Origin: Sulfurovum sp.
GTDB lineage: Bacteria > Campylobacterota > Campylobacteria > Campylobacterales > Sulfurovaceae
Assembly: GCA_016744875.1 (NCBI GenBank)
Contig: JADGDL010000034.1
Location: 1-23,049, forward strand
Length of the DNA stretch: 23,049 nt
Direction: 5' to 3'
Shown here one piece after another: positions 6,799 through 13,663 of the stretch; positions within the stretch are counted from its first letter, which is position 1; the number at the start of each line of letters is the position of its first letter. The position numbers and the translations under genes are program-made. The notes under the pieces were generated by a model, which was not told the origin of the DNA, ran no database searches, and worked only from the letters and a program-made list of their open reading frames with translations.

Positions 6799-8091
6799 AT
6801 GGCATATGACAAAAGTATCGCAGCATTTGATGAAGCATATAAAGTAATACCAGGAGGTGTAGATTCACCAGTGAGAGCATTCTCTGGGGTCGAGGGTACA
6901 CCACCATTTATAGAGAGAGGTGAGGGTGGTTATATGTATGATATTGATGGTAATAGATACATTGACTTTGTACAAAGCTGGGGACCACTCATTTTTGGTC
7001 ATGCAGATGCAGAGATAGAAGCCTCGGTCATTGAGGCAGTAAAAAGAGGGCTTAGCTTTGGTGCCCCAACTACAGTTGAAACAGAACTTGCACAAGAAAT
7101 TGTCACACTTTTTGACAGTATAGATAAAGTGCGTTTTGTGAGTTCAGGAACTGAAGCGGTCATGTCTGCTATACGTCTTGCACGTGGTGCTACGGGTAGA
7201 GATAACATCTTAAAGTTTACAGGCTGTTACCATGGTCACTCTGATTCTCTTTTGGTACAGGCAGGTTCTGGTTTGGCTACATTTGGAACACCATCAAGTC
7301 CCGGAGTTCCTGCTGATCTGACAAAACATACACTTTTAGCAACGTACAATGATATCGCTTCTGTAGAAAAATGTTTTGAAGATGCAAACGGTGATATTGC
7401 CTGTGTGATCATTGAGCCTATCGCAGGTAATATGGGTCTGGTGCCTGCAGATGAAGCATTTTTAGAAGCGTTACGTACGCTTTGTACTGATCATGGGGCA
7501 CTGCTCATATTTGATGAAGTAATGTCAGGTTTTAGAGCCTCTCTTAGAGGAGCACAGGGGATTTCAGCTGTTAAACCGGATATGGTGACACTTGGTAAGG
7601 TTATCGGTGCAGGTATGCCTGTAGGAGCTTTTGGTGCAAGTGCAGAGATGATGGCGAATCTATCTCCTGAAGGTCCTGTCTATCAGGCAGGAACACTTTC
7701 TGGTAATCCTGTTGCAATGTCTGCAGGACTCACAAGCCTTAGAAAACTCAAAGCAAACCCTTCTGTATATGTTGAGTTAGGGAATAAAGCCAAAAGACTT
7801 GTAGATGGCTTTAAAAAGGCTGCTGATGCAGTCAATATACCGATGGTTACAGATGTGAGAGGATCGATGTTTGGTTTCTTTTTCTCAGACAAACATGTGA
7901 AAAACTTCGCAGATGCCTGCGATAATGACACAGCATTATTTGCGAAGTTCCATAAAGGTATGTTGGACAGAGGTATTTATCTTGCTTGTTCATCGTATGA
8001 AACAGGTTTTATCTCTACGGCTACAACCGATGAGATGATTGATACAGCGATCAAAGCTGCCTATGAAACGCTTGCAGAGATAAAAGGATAA
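6799..8091 (+). CDS. hemL: Glutamate-1-semialdehyde 2,1-aminomutase
   Basis: HemL converts glutamate-1-semialdehyde to 5-aminolevulinate, the last step of the C5 route to tetrapyrroles, in the cytoplasm with PLP. The start at 6799 (product MAYDKSIAAF..., 430 residues, the normal family length) has GAGGA 8 bases upstream; the ATG at 6784 overlaps that site and is not credible. Conserved parts are IPGGVDSPVRAF near the N terminus, SSGTEAVMSAIRLARG (about 115-130), GCYHGHSD (about 142-149), the IFDEVMSGFR cofactor segment (about 237-246), and the PLP lysine Lys267 in TLGKVIGAGMPVGAFG. All catalytic elements are intact. It is followed after 2 bases by the AtpZ-like gene and so heads a tightly packed three-gene unit. 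Confidence 0.97.
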   Translation: MAYDKSIAAFDEAYKVIPGGVDSPVRAFSGVEGTPPFIERGEGGYMYDIDGNRYIDFVQSWGPLIFGHADAEIEASVIEAVKRGLSFGAPTTVETELAQEIVTLFDSIDKVRFVSSGTEAVMSAIRLARGATGRDNILKFTGCYHGHSDSLLVQAGSGLATFGTPSSPGVPADLTKHTLLATYNDIASVEKCFEDANGDIACVIIEPIAGNMGLVPADEAFLEALRTLCTDHGALLIFDEVMSGFRASLRGAQGISAVKPDMVTLGKVIGAGMPVGAFGASAEMMANLSPEGPVYQAGTLSGNPVAMSAGLTSLRKLKANPSVYVELGNKAKRLVDGFKKAADAVNIPMVTDVRGSMFGFFFSDKHVKNFADACDNDTALFAKFHKGMLDRGIYLACSSYETGFISTATTDEMIDTAIKAAYETLAEIKG

Positions 8092-8093
8092 CC

Positions 8094-8393
8094 ATGTCTG
8101 AGGAAGAACCAAAATTAAAAAAAATTGTTCATGCTGCTGATGGTCTAAGCCTTGGTATCTCTATGGTTGTGGCTGTACTTATAGGTGTAGGTATAGGACT
8201 TGGACTGCAAAAAATGACAGGGGCAGAGTGGACACTTTGGATTGGAGTATTCATTGGTGTGGGTGCTGCTATCTCTAATGTCTACAAAGCGTATGCAAAA
8301 CAAAAAAAGTCACTCGATGAACTTGCTAATGATCCTAGATATAACTATAAAGCATCCCAGAAATATGATGAGGATGAGGATGATAAATATTAA
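8094..8393 (+). CDS. AtpZ/AtpI-family membrane protein
   Basis: A 99-residue protein with an acidic start (MSEEEPKLKK), two membrane segments (about 18-38 and 46-64) separated by a short loop, and a polar C-terminal tail. The spacing, the Gly-rich first helix (LIGVGIGLGL) and the second helix (WIGVFIGVGAAISNVYKAY) match the AtpZ/AtpI family, small proteins associated with F-type ATP synthase, thought to help c-ring assembly or ion supply. ATP synthase genes are not seen here; a place next to hemL is familiar to me from Campylobacterota, though I cannot check that. The ribosome binding site AAAGG overlaps the end of hemL, and the last 14 bases overlap the next gene, which suggests translational coupling. 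Confidence 0.8.
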   Translation: MSEEEPKLKKIVHAADGLSLGISMVVAVLIGVGIGLGLQKMTGAEWTLWIGVFIGVGAAISNVYKAYAKQKKSLDELANDPRYNYKASQKYDEDEDDKY

Positions 8394-8916
8394 TTTTAAG
8401 CTTCTCAAGGCATTGGTTGTCGTAGATATACTAATCATACTACTATCAGTAATATTTTTTGATATTAAAACAGTTTGGAGTACTCAGATAGGCTTCATCT
8501 CCGCGTCATTAATAATGCTTGCCTCTATGCGCTCATACCGTCGTATGGTGAATGCAAGGGTAGAGCATAATATTATTACTATTGATGATTCTAAAGATGT
8601 CATTGATAAACTTGAAGATCCTTATGACCTTTACAGTGAAGATGTTGTGGAAGATGAGGAAGAGAAAGATCTTAAAGAGGTAGTGAAAGAGGAACGTCAA
8701 AAGCTCAAAGACAATCGTCGTTCTATGGGACAAACACTTAAAGATACAAAGGCCGCACTCTCTATCTATCGTTTAAGTGCCTACATCGTCCTTATATTAG
8801 GTTTTCTCTATCTGAACCGTAATGAACTGCTTCAAATACCAAGCTATATCTTAGCACTTTCTCTTCCTATGTTCATAGTCGTTTATGTGTTGATGAGTGA
8901 AAAAGAACAGAGTTAG
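8380..8916 (+). CDS. Four-helix membrane protein with a charged central region
   Basis: The start at 8380 (product MININFKLLK..., 178 residues) is chosen because it lies within the end of the AtpZ-like gene with GAGGATGAGG directly upstream, and because the longer open frame from 8242 would only translate the AtpZ region out of frame. Membrane segments are at about 11-27, 36-51, 131-146 and 153-172. Between the second and third lies a charged stretch with an acidic cluster (EDVVEDEEEKDLKE, about 87-100) and then a basic one (KEERQKLKDNRR, 103-114), probably a cytoplasmic coiled or helical segment. I do not recognise a family. Overlap with the AtpZ-like gene argues that it is expressed with it and may act at the same membrane complex; that is inference. 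Confidence 0.75.
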   Translation: MININFKLLKALVVVDILIILLSVIFFDIKTVWSTQIGFISASLIMLASMRSYRRMVNARVEHNIITIDDSKDVIDKLEDPYDLYSEDVVEDEEEKDLKEVVKEERQKLKDNRRSMGQTLKDTKAALSIYRLSAYIVLILGFLYLNRNELLQIPSYILALSLPMFIVVYVLMSEKEQS

Positions 8917-8917
8917 A

Positions 8918-8933
8918 CCTTACGATAGTAAGG
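8918..8933. terminator. Small hairpin between converging genes
   Basis: CCTTAC-GATA-GTAAGG is a perfect 6-bp stem with a tetraloop. It starts one base after the stop of the plus-strand gene and contains the last codons and stop of the minus-strand gene. It could serve as a short two-way terminator, although T-tracts are poor on both sides. Confidence 0.4.
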
Positions 8934-9519
8934 CCTCTTTGAGTGCTTTCATATCCATCGTATCAAGATATTGTTCCAAAACAGCAGGGTCTTTAAGGTT
9001 TTCACCATCTAGTCTAAGCATGATCTGTCCAACCAGAAGCAGGGTGATCTCTGTATTGGTTCCTTCTACTTTTTTAACACCTTTGATACGTTTGTAACGG
9101 TATGGTTTTGTATTTTCATCTGCCGCGGCCATCATAGGATTATTAATCATCATCCCTACCATTGCTATCATAGGTGAGTTTGCAATGATCTGTATATGTA
9201 CATTTTCATTACCACGTGTATAATTCGCACCGATAGTTGTACCACCACCCATCATAGACATAGCTGCTTGTGTTGTACCGTCATCAGTTTTCATAGTCCA
9301 ACCGTCCAATGCAGGTGGAAGTAGTTTTTGATTGTCATTCTGTGCAAGTTTTTCCAGCCCTGCCATAGCATATTTAAGTTCATCTACGGCTATCTTATAG
9401 TCTTTGTCCTGGTATGCTTTAAGTCCTGCCTGTATCTGATCTTCGATATCATCAGCCATAAGAGCTGTGCTCATTAACATTGGCAATGATATAAGTCCAG
9501 CAAGTAGTAATCTCTTCAT
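8920..9519 (-). CDS. Periplasmic Met-rich protein of unknown function
   Basis: The start at 9519 (199 residues) has AAGGGAAAT just upstream and begins at once with a signal peptide MKRLLLAGLISLPMLMSTALMA, likely cleaved after residue 22; the longer frame to 9540 would put the ribosome binding site inside the gene. The mature part opens with a TPR-like helix pair (QIQAGLKAYQDKDYKIAVDELKYAM, about 28-52), then a beta-rich domain. The segment around 84-130 is rich in Met and Gly (AAMSMMGGGTT, MIAMVGMMINNPMMAA). It ends with a DTMDMKALKEALLS helix. I do not recognise a named family. The gene stands alone, 3 bases from the end of the convergent operon and divergent from the YjbR-like gene. Confidence 0.7.
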   Translation of the reverse strand: MKRLLLAGLISLPMLMSTALMADDIEDQIQAGLKAYQDKDYKIAVDELKYAMAGLEKLAQNDNQKLLPPALDGWTMKTDDGTTQAAMSMMGGGTTIGANYTRGNENVHIQIIANSPMIAMVGMMINNPMMAAADENTKPYRYKRIKGVKKVEGTNTEITLLLVGQIMLRLDGENLKDPAVLEQYLDTMDMKALKEALLS

Positions 9520-9606
9520 TAATTTCCCTTTATTATACATTTGAGGTGCCGTATTTAAAACTCTTGGTACCTTTTATAAGTATATCTATTCTAATCTTAG
9601 TATCGT

Positions 9607-9612
9607 TATAAT
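9607..9612 (+). promoter_or_regulatory. Probable -10 box for the yjbR-ogt unit
   Basis: TATAAT lies 18 bases before the GTG start at 9631. This would give a leader of only about 10 bases that still contains the AGGAG site. No convincing -35 box is visible. Confidence 0.4.
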
Positions 9613-9630
9613 AGTGTGTAGGAGCATGAT

Positions 9631-9981
9631 GTGAACTTTAAAGAATTAGATAACTATTTAGGCACAAAAAAAGGTGTAACGTTTGATTATCCATTTGATG
9701 AAAAGACTAGAGTATACCGTATAGCTGAAAAGATGTTCGCGCTTACTTCAGAAGATAGTCCAATTTCAGTTAATCTCAAGTGTGATCCCATTTATGCTCT
9801 TGAACTTCGAAGTATTTATGAAGGTGTTATAGCAGGGTATCATATGAATAAAAAACATTGGAATACTGTTACAGTAGAAGATTCTGATGTAGATGATGAA
9901 AGTGTGAAAGAATTGATAGACCACTCATATGAAGTAGTCTATAAGAGTTTAACTAAAAAGAAAAGAGAGCTATTGGGCTGA
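9631..9981 (+). CDS. YjbR/MmcQ-family protein
   Basis: A 116-residue protein starting at GTG with AGGAG 7 bases upstream. It matches the MmcQ/YjbR family (CyaY-like fold, sometimes described as double-wing DNA-binding): an N-terminal helix and GTKKGVTFDYPFDEKTRVYRIAEKMFAL, then ISVNLKCDP in the central sheet, then the YHMNKKHWNTVTV element (about 70-82; the 'hlnk.hW.tv' signature) and a C-terminal helix ending SLTKKKRELLG. The cellular role of the family is unsettled. The stop TGA overlaps by one base-step the probable CTG start of the following ogt reading frame, so the two may be translationally coupled. Confidence 0.85.
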   Translation: MNFKELDNYLGTKKGVTFDYPFDEKTRVYRIAEKMFALTSEDSPISVNLKCDPIYALELRSIYEGVIAGYHMNKKHWNTVTVEDSDVDDESVKELIDHSYEVVYKSLTKKKRELLG

Positions 9982-10166
9982 ATTATATTAATATTAAATA
10001 CTATGAGACTCCTGTTGGGGCGATGATCTTAGGTTCATATGAGGGTAAGTTATCTTTTGCAGACTGGCGATACAGAAAAATGCGTACAACAATAGATAAG
10101 AGGATTAAACATGCTCTAGATACAGAGTATGTGGAAGAAAGCTCAGATGTCATAGAAAAACTATGA
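9978..10166 (+). pseudogene. ogt: ogt, N-terminal part, separated from the rest by a frame change
   Basis: This frame encodes 62 residues beginning LNYINIKYYETPVGAMILGS and ending SSDVIEKL before a TGA at 10164-10166. It reads as the N-terminal domain of an Ogt-type O6-alkylguanine-DNA alkyltransferase ('y.TPiG.l.l......L..'), and the remainder of that enzyme continues in another frame from 10163. Adding one A to the A5 run at 10156-10160 would join the two parts in one open frame. No ATG, GTG or TTG lies before the conserved YYETPVG; the only candidates are CTG at 9978, which overlaps the preceding TGA as CTGA, or ATT at 9972. It may be a broken gene, a sequencing error in the A-run, or a genuine two-part gene coupled through the ATGA at 10163. 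Confidence 0.6.
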
Positions 10167-10489
10167 GACAGATGAAAGAGTACCTTGCAAATGACCGTAA
10201 GGTGTTTGATGTGCCTATGCTTATGCTTGGTACTGATTTTCAGAAATCTGTATGGGAAGGGCTCATCAAGATACCTTATGGAGAAACTGCTTCATATTTG
10301 GAATTGGCTAAAAATATAGCTAACGAAAAAGCAGTCAGGGCAGTGGCTACTGCCAATGGAGCAAATGCCATTTCTATACTTATTCCTTGTCATCGTATCA
10401 TCGGGAGTGATGGATCATTGACCGGGTATGCCGGTGGGTTGGATGTGAAAAGGAAGTTGTTGGAAATTGAAAATAACTTGTTTACTTAA
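10163..10489 (+). CDS. ogt: O6-alkylguanine-DNA alkyltransferase, catalytic part
   Basis: The 108 residues contain the complete C-terminal domain of Ogt/AGT: FDVPMLMLGTDFQKSVWEGL, the IPYGETASYLELA helix, RAVATANGANAISILIPCHRIIG with the alkyl-accepting Cys76 in PCHR, and GSLTGYAGGLDVKRKLLEIE. The enzyme removes O6-alkyl groups from guanine in DNA by a one-time transfer to that Cys. The catalytic parts are intact, including the Arg (59) that replaces the flipped base. What is odd is the start: the ATG overlaps the TGA of the N-terminal part (ATGA) and the usual linking helix begins exactly here, so this is either a coupled second cistron or the downstream half of a frameshifted gene. Whether this half folds without the N-terminal domain is uncertain. 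Confidence 0.8.
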   Translation: MRQMKEYLANDRKVFDVPMLMLGTDFQKSVWEGLIKIPYGETASYLELAKNIANEKAVRAVATANGANAISILIPCHRIIGSDGSLTGYAGGLDVKRKLLEIENNLFT

Positions 10490-10539
10490 AAGAATCACAA
10501 ATATGCTCATTTATTATATATAATAAGTAAATATTATTG

Positions 10540-10572
10540 TTAATGCTATATTAATGCTATATTAATGCTATA
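10540..10572 (+). repeat. Three tandem 11-bp repeats before the hybrid kinase gene
   Basis: The unit TTAATGCTATA occurs three times without a mismatch, followed by a partial TTAAA. The 11-base period is close to one helical turn, so a protein would meet the same sequence on one DNA face three times. The repeats lie about 19-51 bases upstream of the likely -10 box at 10591. Confidence 0.85.
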
Positions 10573-10590
10573 TTAAAACTTATTTTTAGA

Positions 10591-10596
10591 TAAAAT
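10591..10596 (+). promoter_or_regulatory. Probable -10 box for the hybrid kinase gene
   Basis: TAAAAT is set in an AGATA-AAA-TATCT inverted pair at 10588-10600 and lies 42 bases before the start at 10639. The 11-bp repeats end 18 bases upstream, where the -35 region would be. Confidence 0.4.
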
Positions 10597-10638
10597 ATCT
10601 TTACTGTGTTGTACATATCGTACGGAGAGGGACAATTA

Positions 10639-12057
10639 ATGCTTCAAAAATTTAAAAATAAAATTATCATAAGTGTGCTTTTATCACTTATTATAGGGCT
10701 CTTAAGCTTTTTTCTTTTTCATCTTACATTTGTACAGTCTGTAGGGATAGGTCTTATTGTTATGGCTGTTTCTCTTTTTCGTTTAAATACTAATAAAACA
10801 AGTACTACAGTGAATATAGATGATGAAGCCGATCGTGAAATAAAGTATCGGCTACTTGAAAAGAAATTTAAGGCTATTTCCGAAAAAGCAGACACCTTGG
10901 AACATGAGATCAAGTCAACGGAACTCTTCCTTGCGAGTATGTCTCATGAGATACGTACACCGTTAAATGGTATTATCGGGATGACTGAAGTTCTTGATGA
11001 TACGTCATTGTCTCAAGAACAAAAAGAGTTTGTCTCTATGATCAGAGAGAGCTCCAACAATCTAAGGGTCATCGTGAATGATGTTCTCGATGTCTCAAAG
11101 ATGAATGCCGGAAAGATGGAGCTTGAGAATATTCCTTTTGATCTGTTTACGAAGATAGAAGCATCTGTAGGTATATTTAAACCAAAGATCGAAGATAAAG
11201 AGATAAACCTTACTCTTTTTACTGATCCACAGATACCAAGAAAGGTGATTGGGGATCCTACCAGATTGTCACAGGTTATTATTAATCTGGTGAGTAATGC
11301 ACTAAAGTTTACCGATAGAGGTGGGAAGATCGATGTATTAGCGAAGTATATCGATCAAAAAGATGATGAAGTGACCTTTAAAGTATCTGTGAGTGATTCA
11401 GGTATAGGATTGACTCAGGAACAGCAAGAAAAGATCTTTGAAGCGTATTCTCAGGCTACGGCAAGTACAGCAAGAAAATCAGGAGGAACTGGTCTGGGAT
11501 TAACGATCTCAAGTAAGATCATGAAGTCCATGGGTACTGAACTGGAAGTAGAAAGTGAAGAGGGGAAAGGAGCTACTTTCTTCTTTGAAATAACTATGAC
11601 GGTTGATCCAAAAGTGTCTATATCTGTAGAGAAAAAAGAAGTTGAAGTTGTAGAAAAGACACAAAGCTTTGATGATATTCATGTATTGGTAGCCGAAGAT
11701 AATCCTATTAACCAAAAGCTTATCAAAATTATTTTGGAAAATTTTGGTTTAAATGTAACTTTGACATCTAATGGACAAGAAGCGTATGAATCACGGGTCA
11801 ATGGTACCTATAAGATGATCTTTATGGATATTCAAATGCCTGTTATGGGTGGTGTTGAATCTACACATCTTATTTTAGAATACGAAAAAGAAAATGGGGA
11901 AGAACATATACCGATCATTGCACTGACTGCCAATGCATTGCCTGGAGACAAAGAGAAGTACATCTCTGAAGGAATGGATGACTATGCAACCAAACCTTTA
12001 GATGTAAAGGTACTTGAAAAGCTTATTAGACAATATTGTAATATTCATAAGGACTAA
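10639..12057 (+). CDS. Hybrid sensor histidine kinase / response regulator without periplasmic sensor
   Basis: The start at 10639 has GGAGAGGG 7 bases upstream; the GTG at 10606 is rejected because it lies before this site. The 472 residues have two membrane helices joined by a very short loop (about 9-28 and 33-48), a coiled-coil region (about 65-98), HisKA with phospho-acceptor His103 in SMSHEIRTPLNG, an HATPase domain with an N box (INLVSNALKF, 215-224), DSGIGL (G1) and GGTGLGLTIS (G2), and a C-terminal receiver with acidic pair in VAEDNPINQ, phospho-acceptor Asp397 in FMDIQMPVMGG and Lys452 in ATKPL. It is therefore a complete phosphorelay start, but with no PAS, GAF or periplasmic domain, so the signal is probably sensed in the membrane or through a partner. 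No response regulator with an output domain is adjacent. Confidence 0.92.
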   Translation: MLQKFKNKIIISVLLSLIIGLLSFFLFHLTFVQSVGIGLIVMAVSLFRLNTNKTSTTVNIDDEADREIKYRLLEKKFKAISEKADTLEHEIKSTELFLASMSHEIRTPLNGIIGMTEVLDDTSLSQEQKEFVSMIRESSNNLRVIVNDVLDVSKMNAGKMELENIPFDLFTKIEASVGIFKPKIEDKEINLTLFTDPQIPRKVIGDPTRLSQVIINLVSNALKFTDRGGKIDVLAKYIDQKDDEVTFKVSVSDSGIGLTQEQQEKIFEAYSQATASTARKSGGTGLGLTISSKIMKSMGTELEVESEEGKGATFFFEITMTVDPKVSISVEKKEVEVVEKTQSFDDIHVLVAEDNPINQKLIKIILENFGLNVTLTSNGQEAYESRVNGTYKMIFMDIQMPVMGGVESTHLILEYEKENGEEHIPIIALTANALPGDKEKYISEGMDDYATKPLDVKVLEKLIRQYCNIHKD

Positions 12058-12086
12058 CGTATTGCGCAGCGTTTACACTCTTTTTA

Positions 12087-12767
12087 CTATTTGTCTGCAA
12101 TTTCATTTTTGATCGCACTACGTAGTATTTGATAAGTATTACGATTAAAAATATACTCTTTTGCATTGAATAATGTTTCAAACATAATTTTCCATAAGGT
12201 TGAAAAGTTTCCATCATTTCTTGTGTCGCAAAGTTGTAGTTGCATTTGATGTTCAAGTTTACTTAGTGCCTTGGCATGTTCTGCATAGGATCTGAGTAAT
12301 TTATAATCAATACCTACTTTTTTAAAATGTTGCACCAACTTCACAATTGAAGCTTCTTTATCTGTATAGTCATCATTATCTAAAGGGATCAATATCTCAT
12401 CTTTTAAAAGCTGTTCTACCAATGTTTTATCGAGATCATATTTTTGTATAAATATCTCTTTTGTATAATGTTCTGTATTGACAGGTATTGCACTTAACGT
12501 ATGCATAAGAGGTTCAAGCATTTTAAAAGAGCTTGATAATGATCGATTCTTATTTTGTAAGGCATATTTTATTTGTTCATTGGAACTACCGATCTGTTCT
12601 TTCATGTATAGTATGTATTTTATAAGTTCTATATGTTCATCATTATAGCGATGCACATTTGATTTTATTTTTTTTGCTTCAGGTAATAAACCTTCACGTA
12701 TATAATATAATATGGTTGATTTTGGAACATTTGTTTTGGTGACAAGTTCAGATATTTTATATTCCAA
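12087..12767 (-). CDS. MerR-type transcriptional regulator
   Basis: The TTG start has AAGGAT 6 bases upstream. Of 226 residues, the first 70 form a MerR winged helix-turn-helix: YKISELVTKTNVPKSTILYYIREGLLPEAKK with the recognition helix and the 'YY...GLL.p' wing signature, then VHRYNDEHIELIKYILYMKEQIGSSNEQI. The C-terminal 150 residues are helical and longer than in the metal-binding MerR proteins, with no CxxC or Cys-cluster; the only Cys is at 180. It may therefore respond to a small molecule or redox state through that part, but the ligand cannot be read. It is divergent from the AhpD-like gene, 82-102 bases away, and a 19-bp palindrome sits between them, so it probably regulates itself and that operon. 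Confidence 0.85.
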   Translation of the reverse strand: MEYKISELVTKTNVPKSTILYYIREGLLPEAKKIKSNVHRYNDEHIELIKYILYMKEQIGSSNEQIKYALQNKNRSLSSSFKMLEPLMHTLSAIPVNTEHYTKEIFIQKYDLDKTLVEQLLKDEILIPLDNDDYTDKEASIVKLVQHFKKVGIDYKLLRSYAEHAKALSKLEHQMQLQLCDTRNDGNFSTLWKIMFETLFNAKEYIFNRNTYQILRSAIKNEIADK

Positions 12768-12816
12768 ATGTTATCCTTTTGTTTTTTATATTTATTTTAC
12801 TATAAGAATTATACCC

Positions 12817-12822
12817 TATAAT
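12817..12822 (+). promoter_or_regulatory. -10 box of the AhpD-like operon
   Basis: A perfect TATAAT. The transcription start would fall near 12829, inside the 19-bp palindrome. No good -35 box is seen. Confidence 0.5.
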
Positions 12823-12825
12823 TAT

Positions 12826-12844
12826 CGTTAAGTTAAACTTAACG
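12826..12844. promoter_or_regulatory. Perfect 19-bp palindrome, candidate operator
   Basis: CGTTAAGTT-A-AACTTAACG has 9-bp arms without mismatch around one central base. It lies in the divergent promoter region of the MerR-type regulator and the AhpD-like operon, just after the -10 box of the latter. Its inner half-sites AAGTT/AACTT are the same as the core of the SoxR box, another MerR-family operator. A site over the transcription start fits repression better than the classic MerR activation between -35 and -10. Confidence 0.7.
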
Positions 12845-12869
12845 TTTTATGAAATTTAAAGGAAATATG

Positions 12870-13397
12870 ATGGCACATATAGATTTACCGGAATTTGAAG
12901 CAATGACCCCGACAATTCAGGAAAAAGCAAAACCTATTTTAGAAAAAACAGGAACATTAGGAGAAATATTTAAACTCTTGGCAATAGATGAAAATATTTA
13001 CTTTGCGACGGATGGGATGATTCAAAAGTACTTACTTGATGAAACTTCGCTCTCTTATGATATTAAAGAAGCTATAGCCTTATTGATCTCCAAAGAGAAT
13101 GGTTGTACAATGTGTATTGATGTTCATAAAAATATTGCTAAAATGTTAGGTGTGACAGAAGAGAGAATAGAAGAAATTCTTAGAGGTGTTGATAATATAA
13201 ACACATCAGATGGTGAAAAGGCACTTTTGAATTTTTGTATAAGAGCGTCTAAAAAAGACAATTACAAAATACTGAAAGAAGAGATCACAGTTCTTAAAGA
13301 ATTTGGATTTACCGATGTACAAATTGTTGAGGCCGTGGCAATTACAGGGTATTTTAATTATATCAATACACTTTCAAATGTATTTGATCTAGGATAG
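12870..13397 (+). CDS. AhpD-like / carboxymuconolactone decarboxylase-family protein
   Basis: I choose the ATG at 12870 (175 residues, AAAGGAAA 6 bases upstream). The ATG at 12849 follows the palindrome by only 4 bases and has no ribosome binding site. The protein is all-helical and carries the family active site NGCTMCIDVHKNIAKMLG with Cys79, Cys82 and His86 (C-x2-C-x3-H), as in AhpD-type alkylhydroperoxidases that use the two Cys in thiol-disulfide exchange. The second half contains SDGEKALLNFCIRASKKD and a FTDVQIVEAVAITGYFNYINTLSNVF helix, the usual C-terminal element. It leads an operon with a small membrane protein and a CPWC thioredoxin, which could be its reductant although the thioredoxin is periplasmic and this protein lacks a signal peptide. 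Confidence 0.85.
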   Translation: MAHIDLPEFEAMTPTIQEKAKPILEKTGTLGEIFKLLAIDENIYFATDGMIQKYLLDETSLSYDIKEAIALLISKENGCTMCIDVHKNIAKMLGVTEERIEEILRGVDNINTSDGEKALLNFCIRASKKDNYKILKEEITVLKEFGFTDVQIVEAVAITGYFNYINTLSNVFDLG

Positions 13398-13413
13398 TAA
13401 TAAGGTTACGAAA

Positions 13414-13662
13414 ATGTACGTACTAAATTTAATAAAGAGATTTTTTATATTTATTTGGGATTTTATTTTCTTTTTCTTTGGTATGCCTTACGAGCAGCAA
13501 GCAAAAAAGTTAAAATTTGATGAAGATGATAAAGCAGCAAGAGGGCCTGAAAATCCTAAAACAGAAGCAACAGTTTATCGTGCAAATAAAGTATCTAATG
13601 ACACAGAAGCAACAGAAGAATCAAAATCAGACCAAGACAATATCACAAAAATCAAGGAATAA
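13414..13662 (+). CDS. Small single-pass membrane protein
   Basis: An 82-residue protein with a very hydrophobic aromatic segment near the N terminus (about 5-24, FFIFIWDFIFFFFG) and a long polar, acidic and Thr/Ser/Asn-rich tail (about 30-82). The start has TAAGG 8 bases upstream. I do not recognise a family; the aromatic membrane segment followed by a disordered tail is all that can be said. It lies 16 bases after the AhpD-like gene and one base before the thioredoxin, so it is almost certainly in the same transcript. Confidence 0.65.
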   Translation: MYVLNLIKRFFIFIWDFIFFFFGMPYEQQAKKLKFDEDDKAARGPENPKTEATVYRANKVSNDTEATEESKSDQDNITKIKE

Positions 13663-13663
13663 T

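Noticed and set aside
8242..8379. Longer N terminus for the four-helix membrane protein
   Set aside because: These codons only re-read the AtpZ-like gene in another frame, give an unlikely Met/Lys-rich sequence, and ignore the good site before 8380.
10540..10572. The 11-bp repeats as a CRISPR or replication iteron array
   Set aside because: Units are contiguous without spacers, so not CRISPR; there is no replication initiator gene, DnaA-box cluster or other origin feature nearby.
12058..12086. Terminator between the hybrid kinase and the MerR-type gene
   Set aside because: Only a 4-bp AACG/CGTT pairing with a long loop precedes the T5 run; too weak to call.
12849..12869. Upstream ATG for the AhpD-like gene
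   Set aside because: It begins 4 bases after the palindrome without a ribosome binding site, while AAAGGAAA fits the ATG at 12870.
13517..13663. Longer N terminus for the CPWC protein
   Set aside because: It overlaps the small membrane protein gene in another frame and would bury the signal peptide; the ATG at 13664 has a good ribosome binding site.
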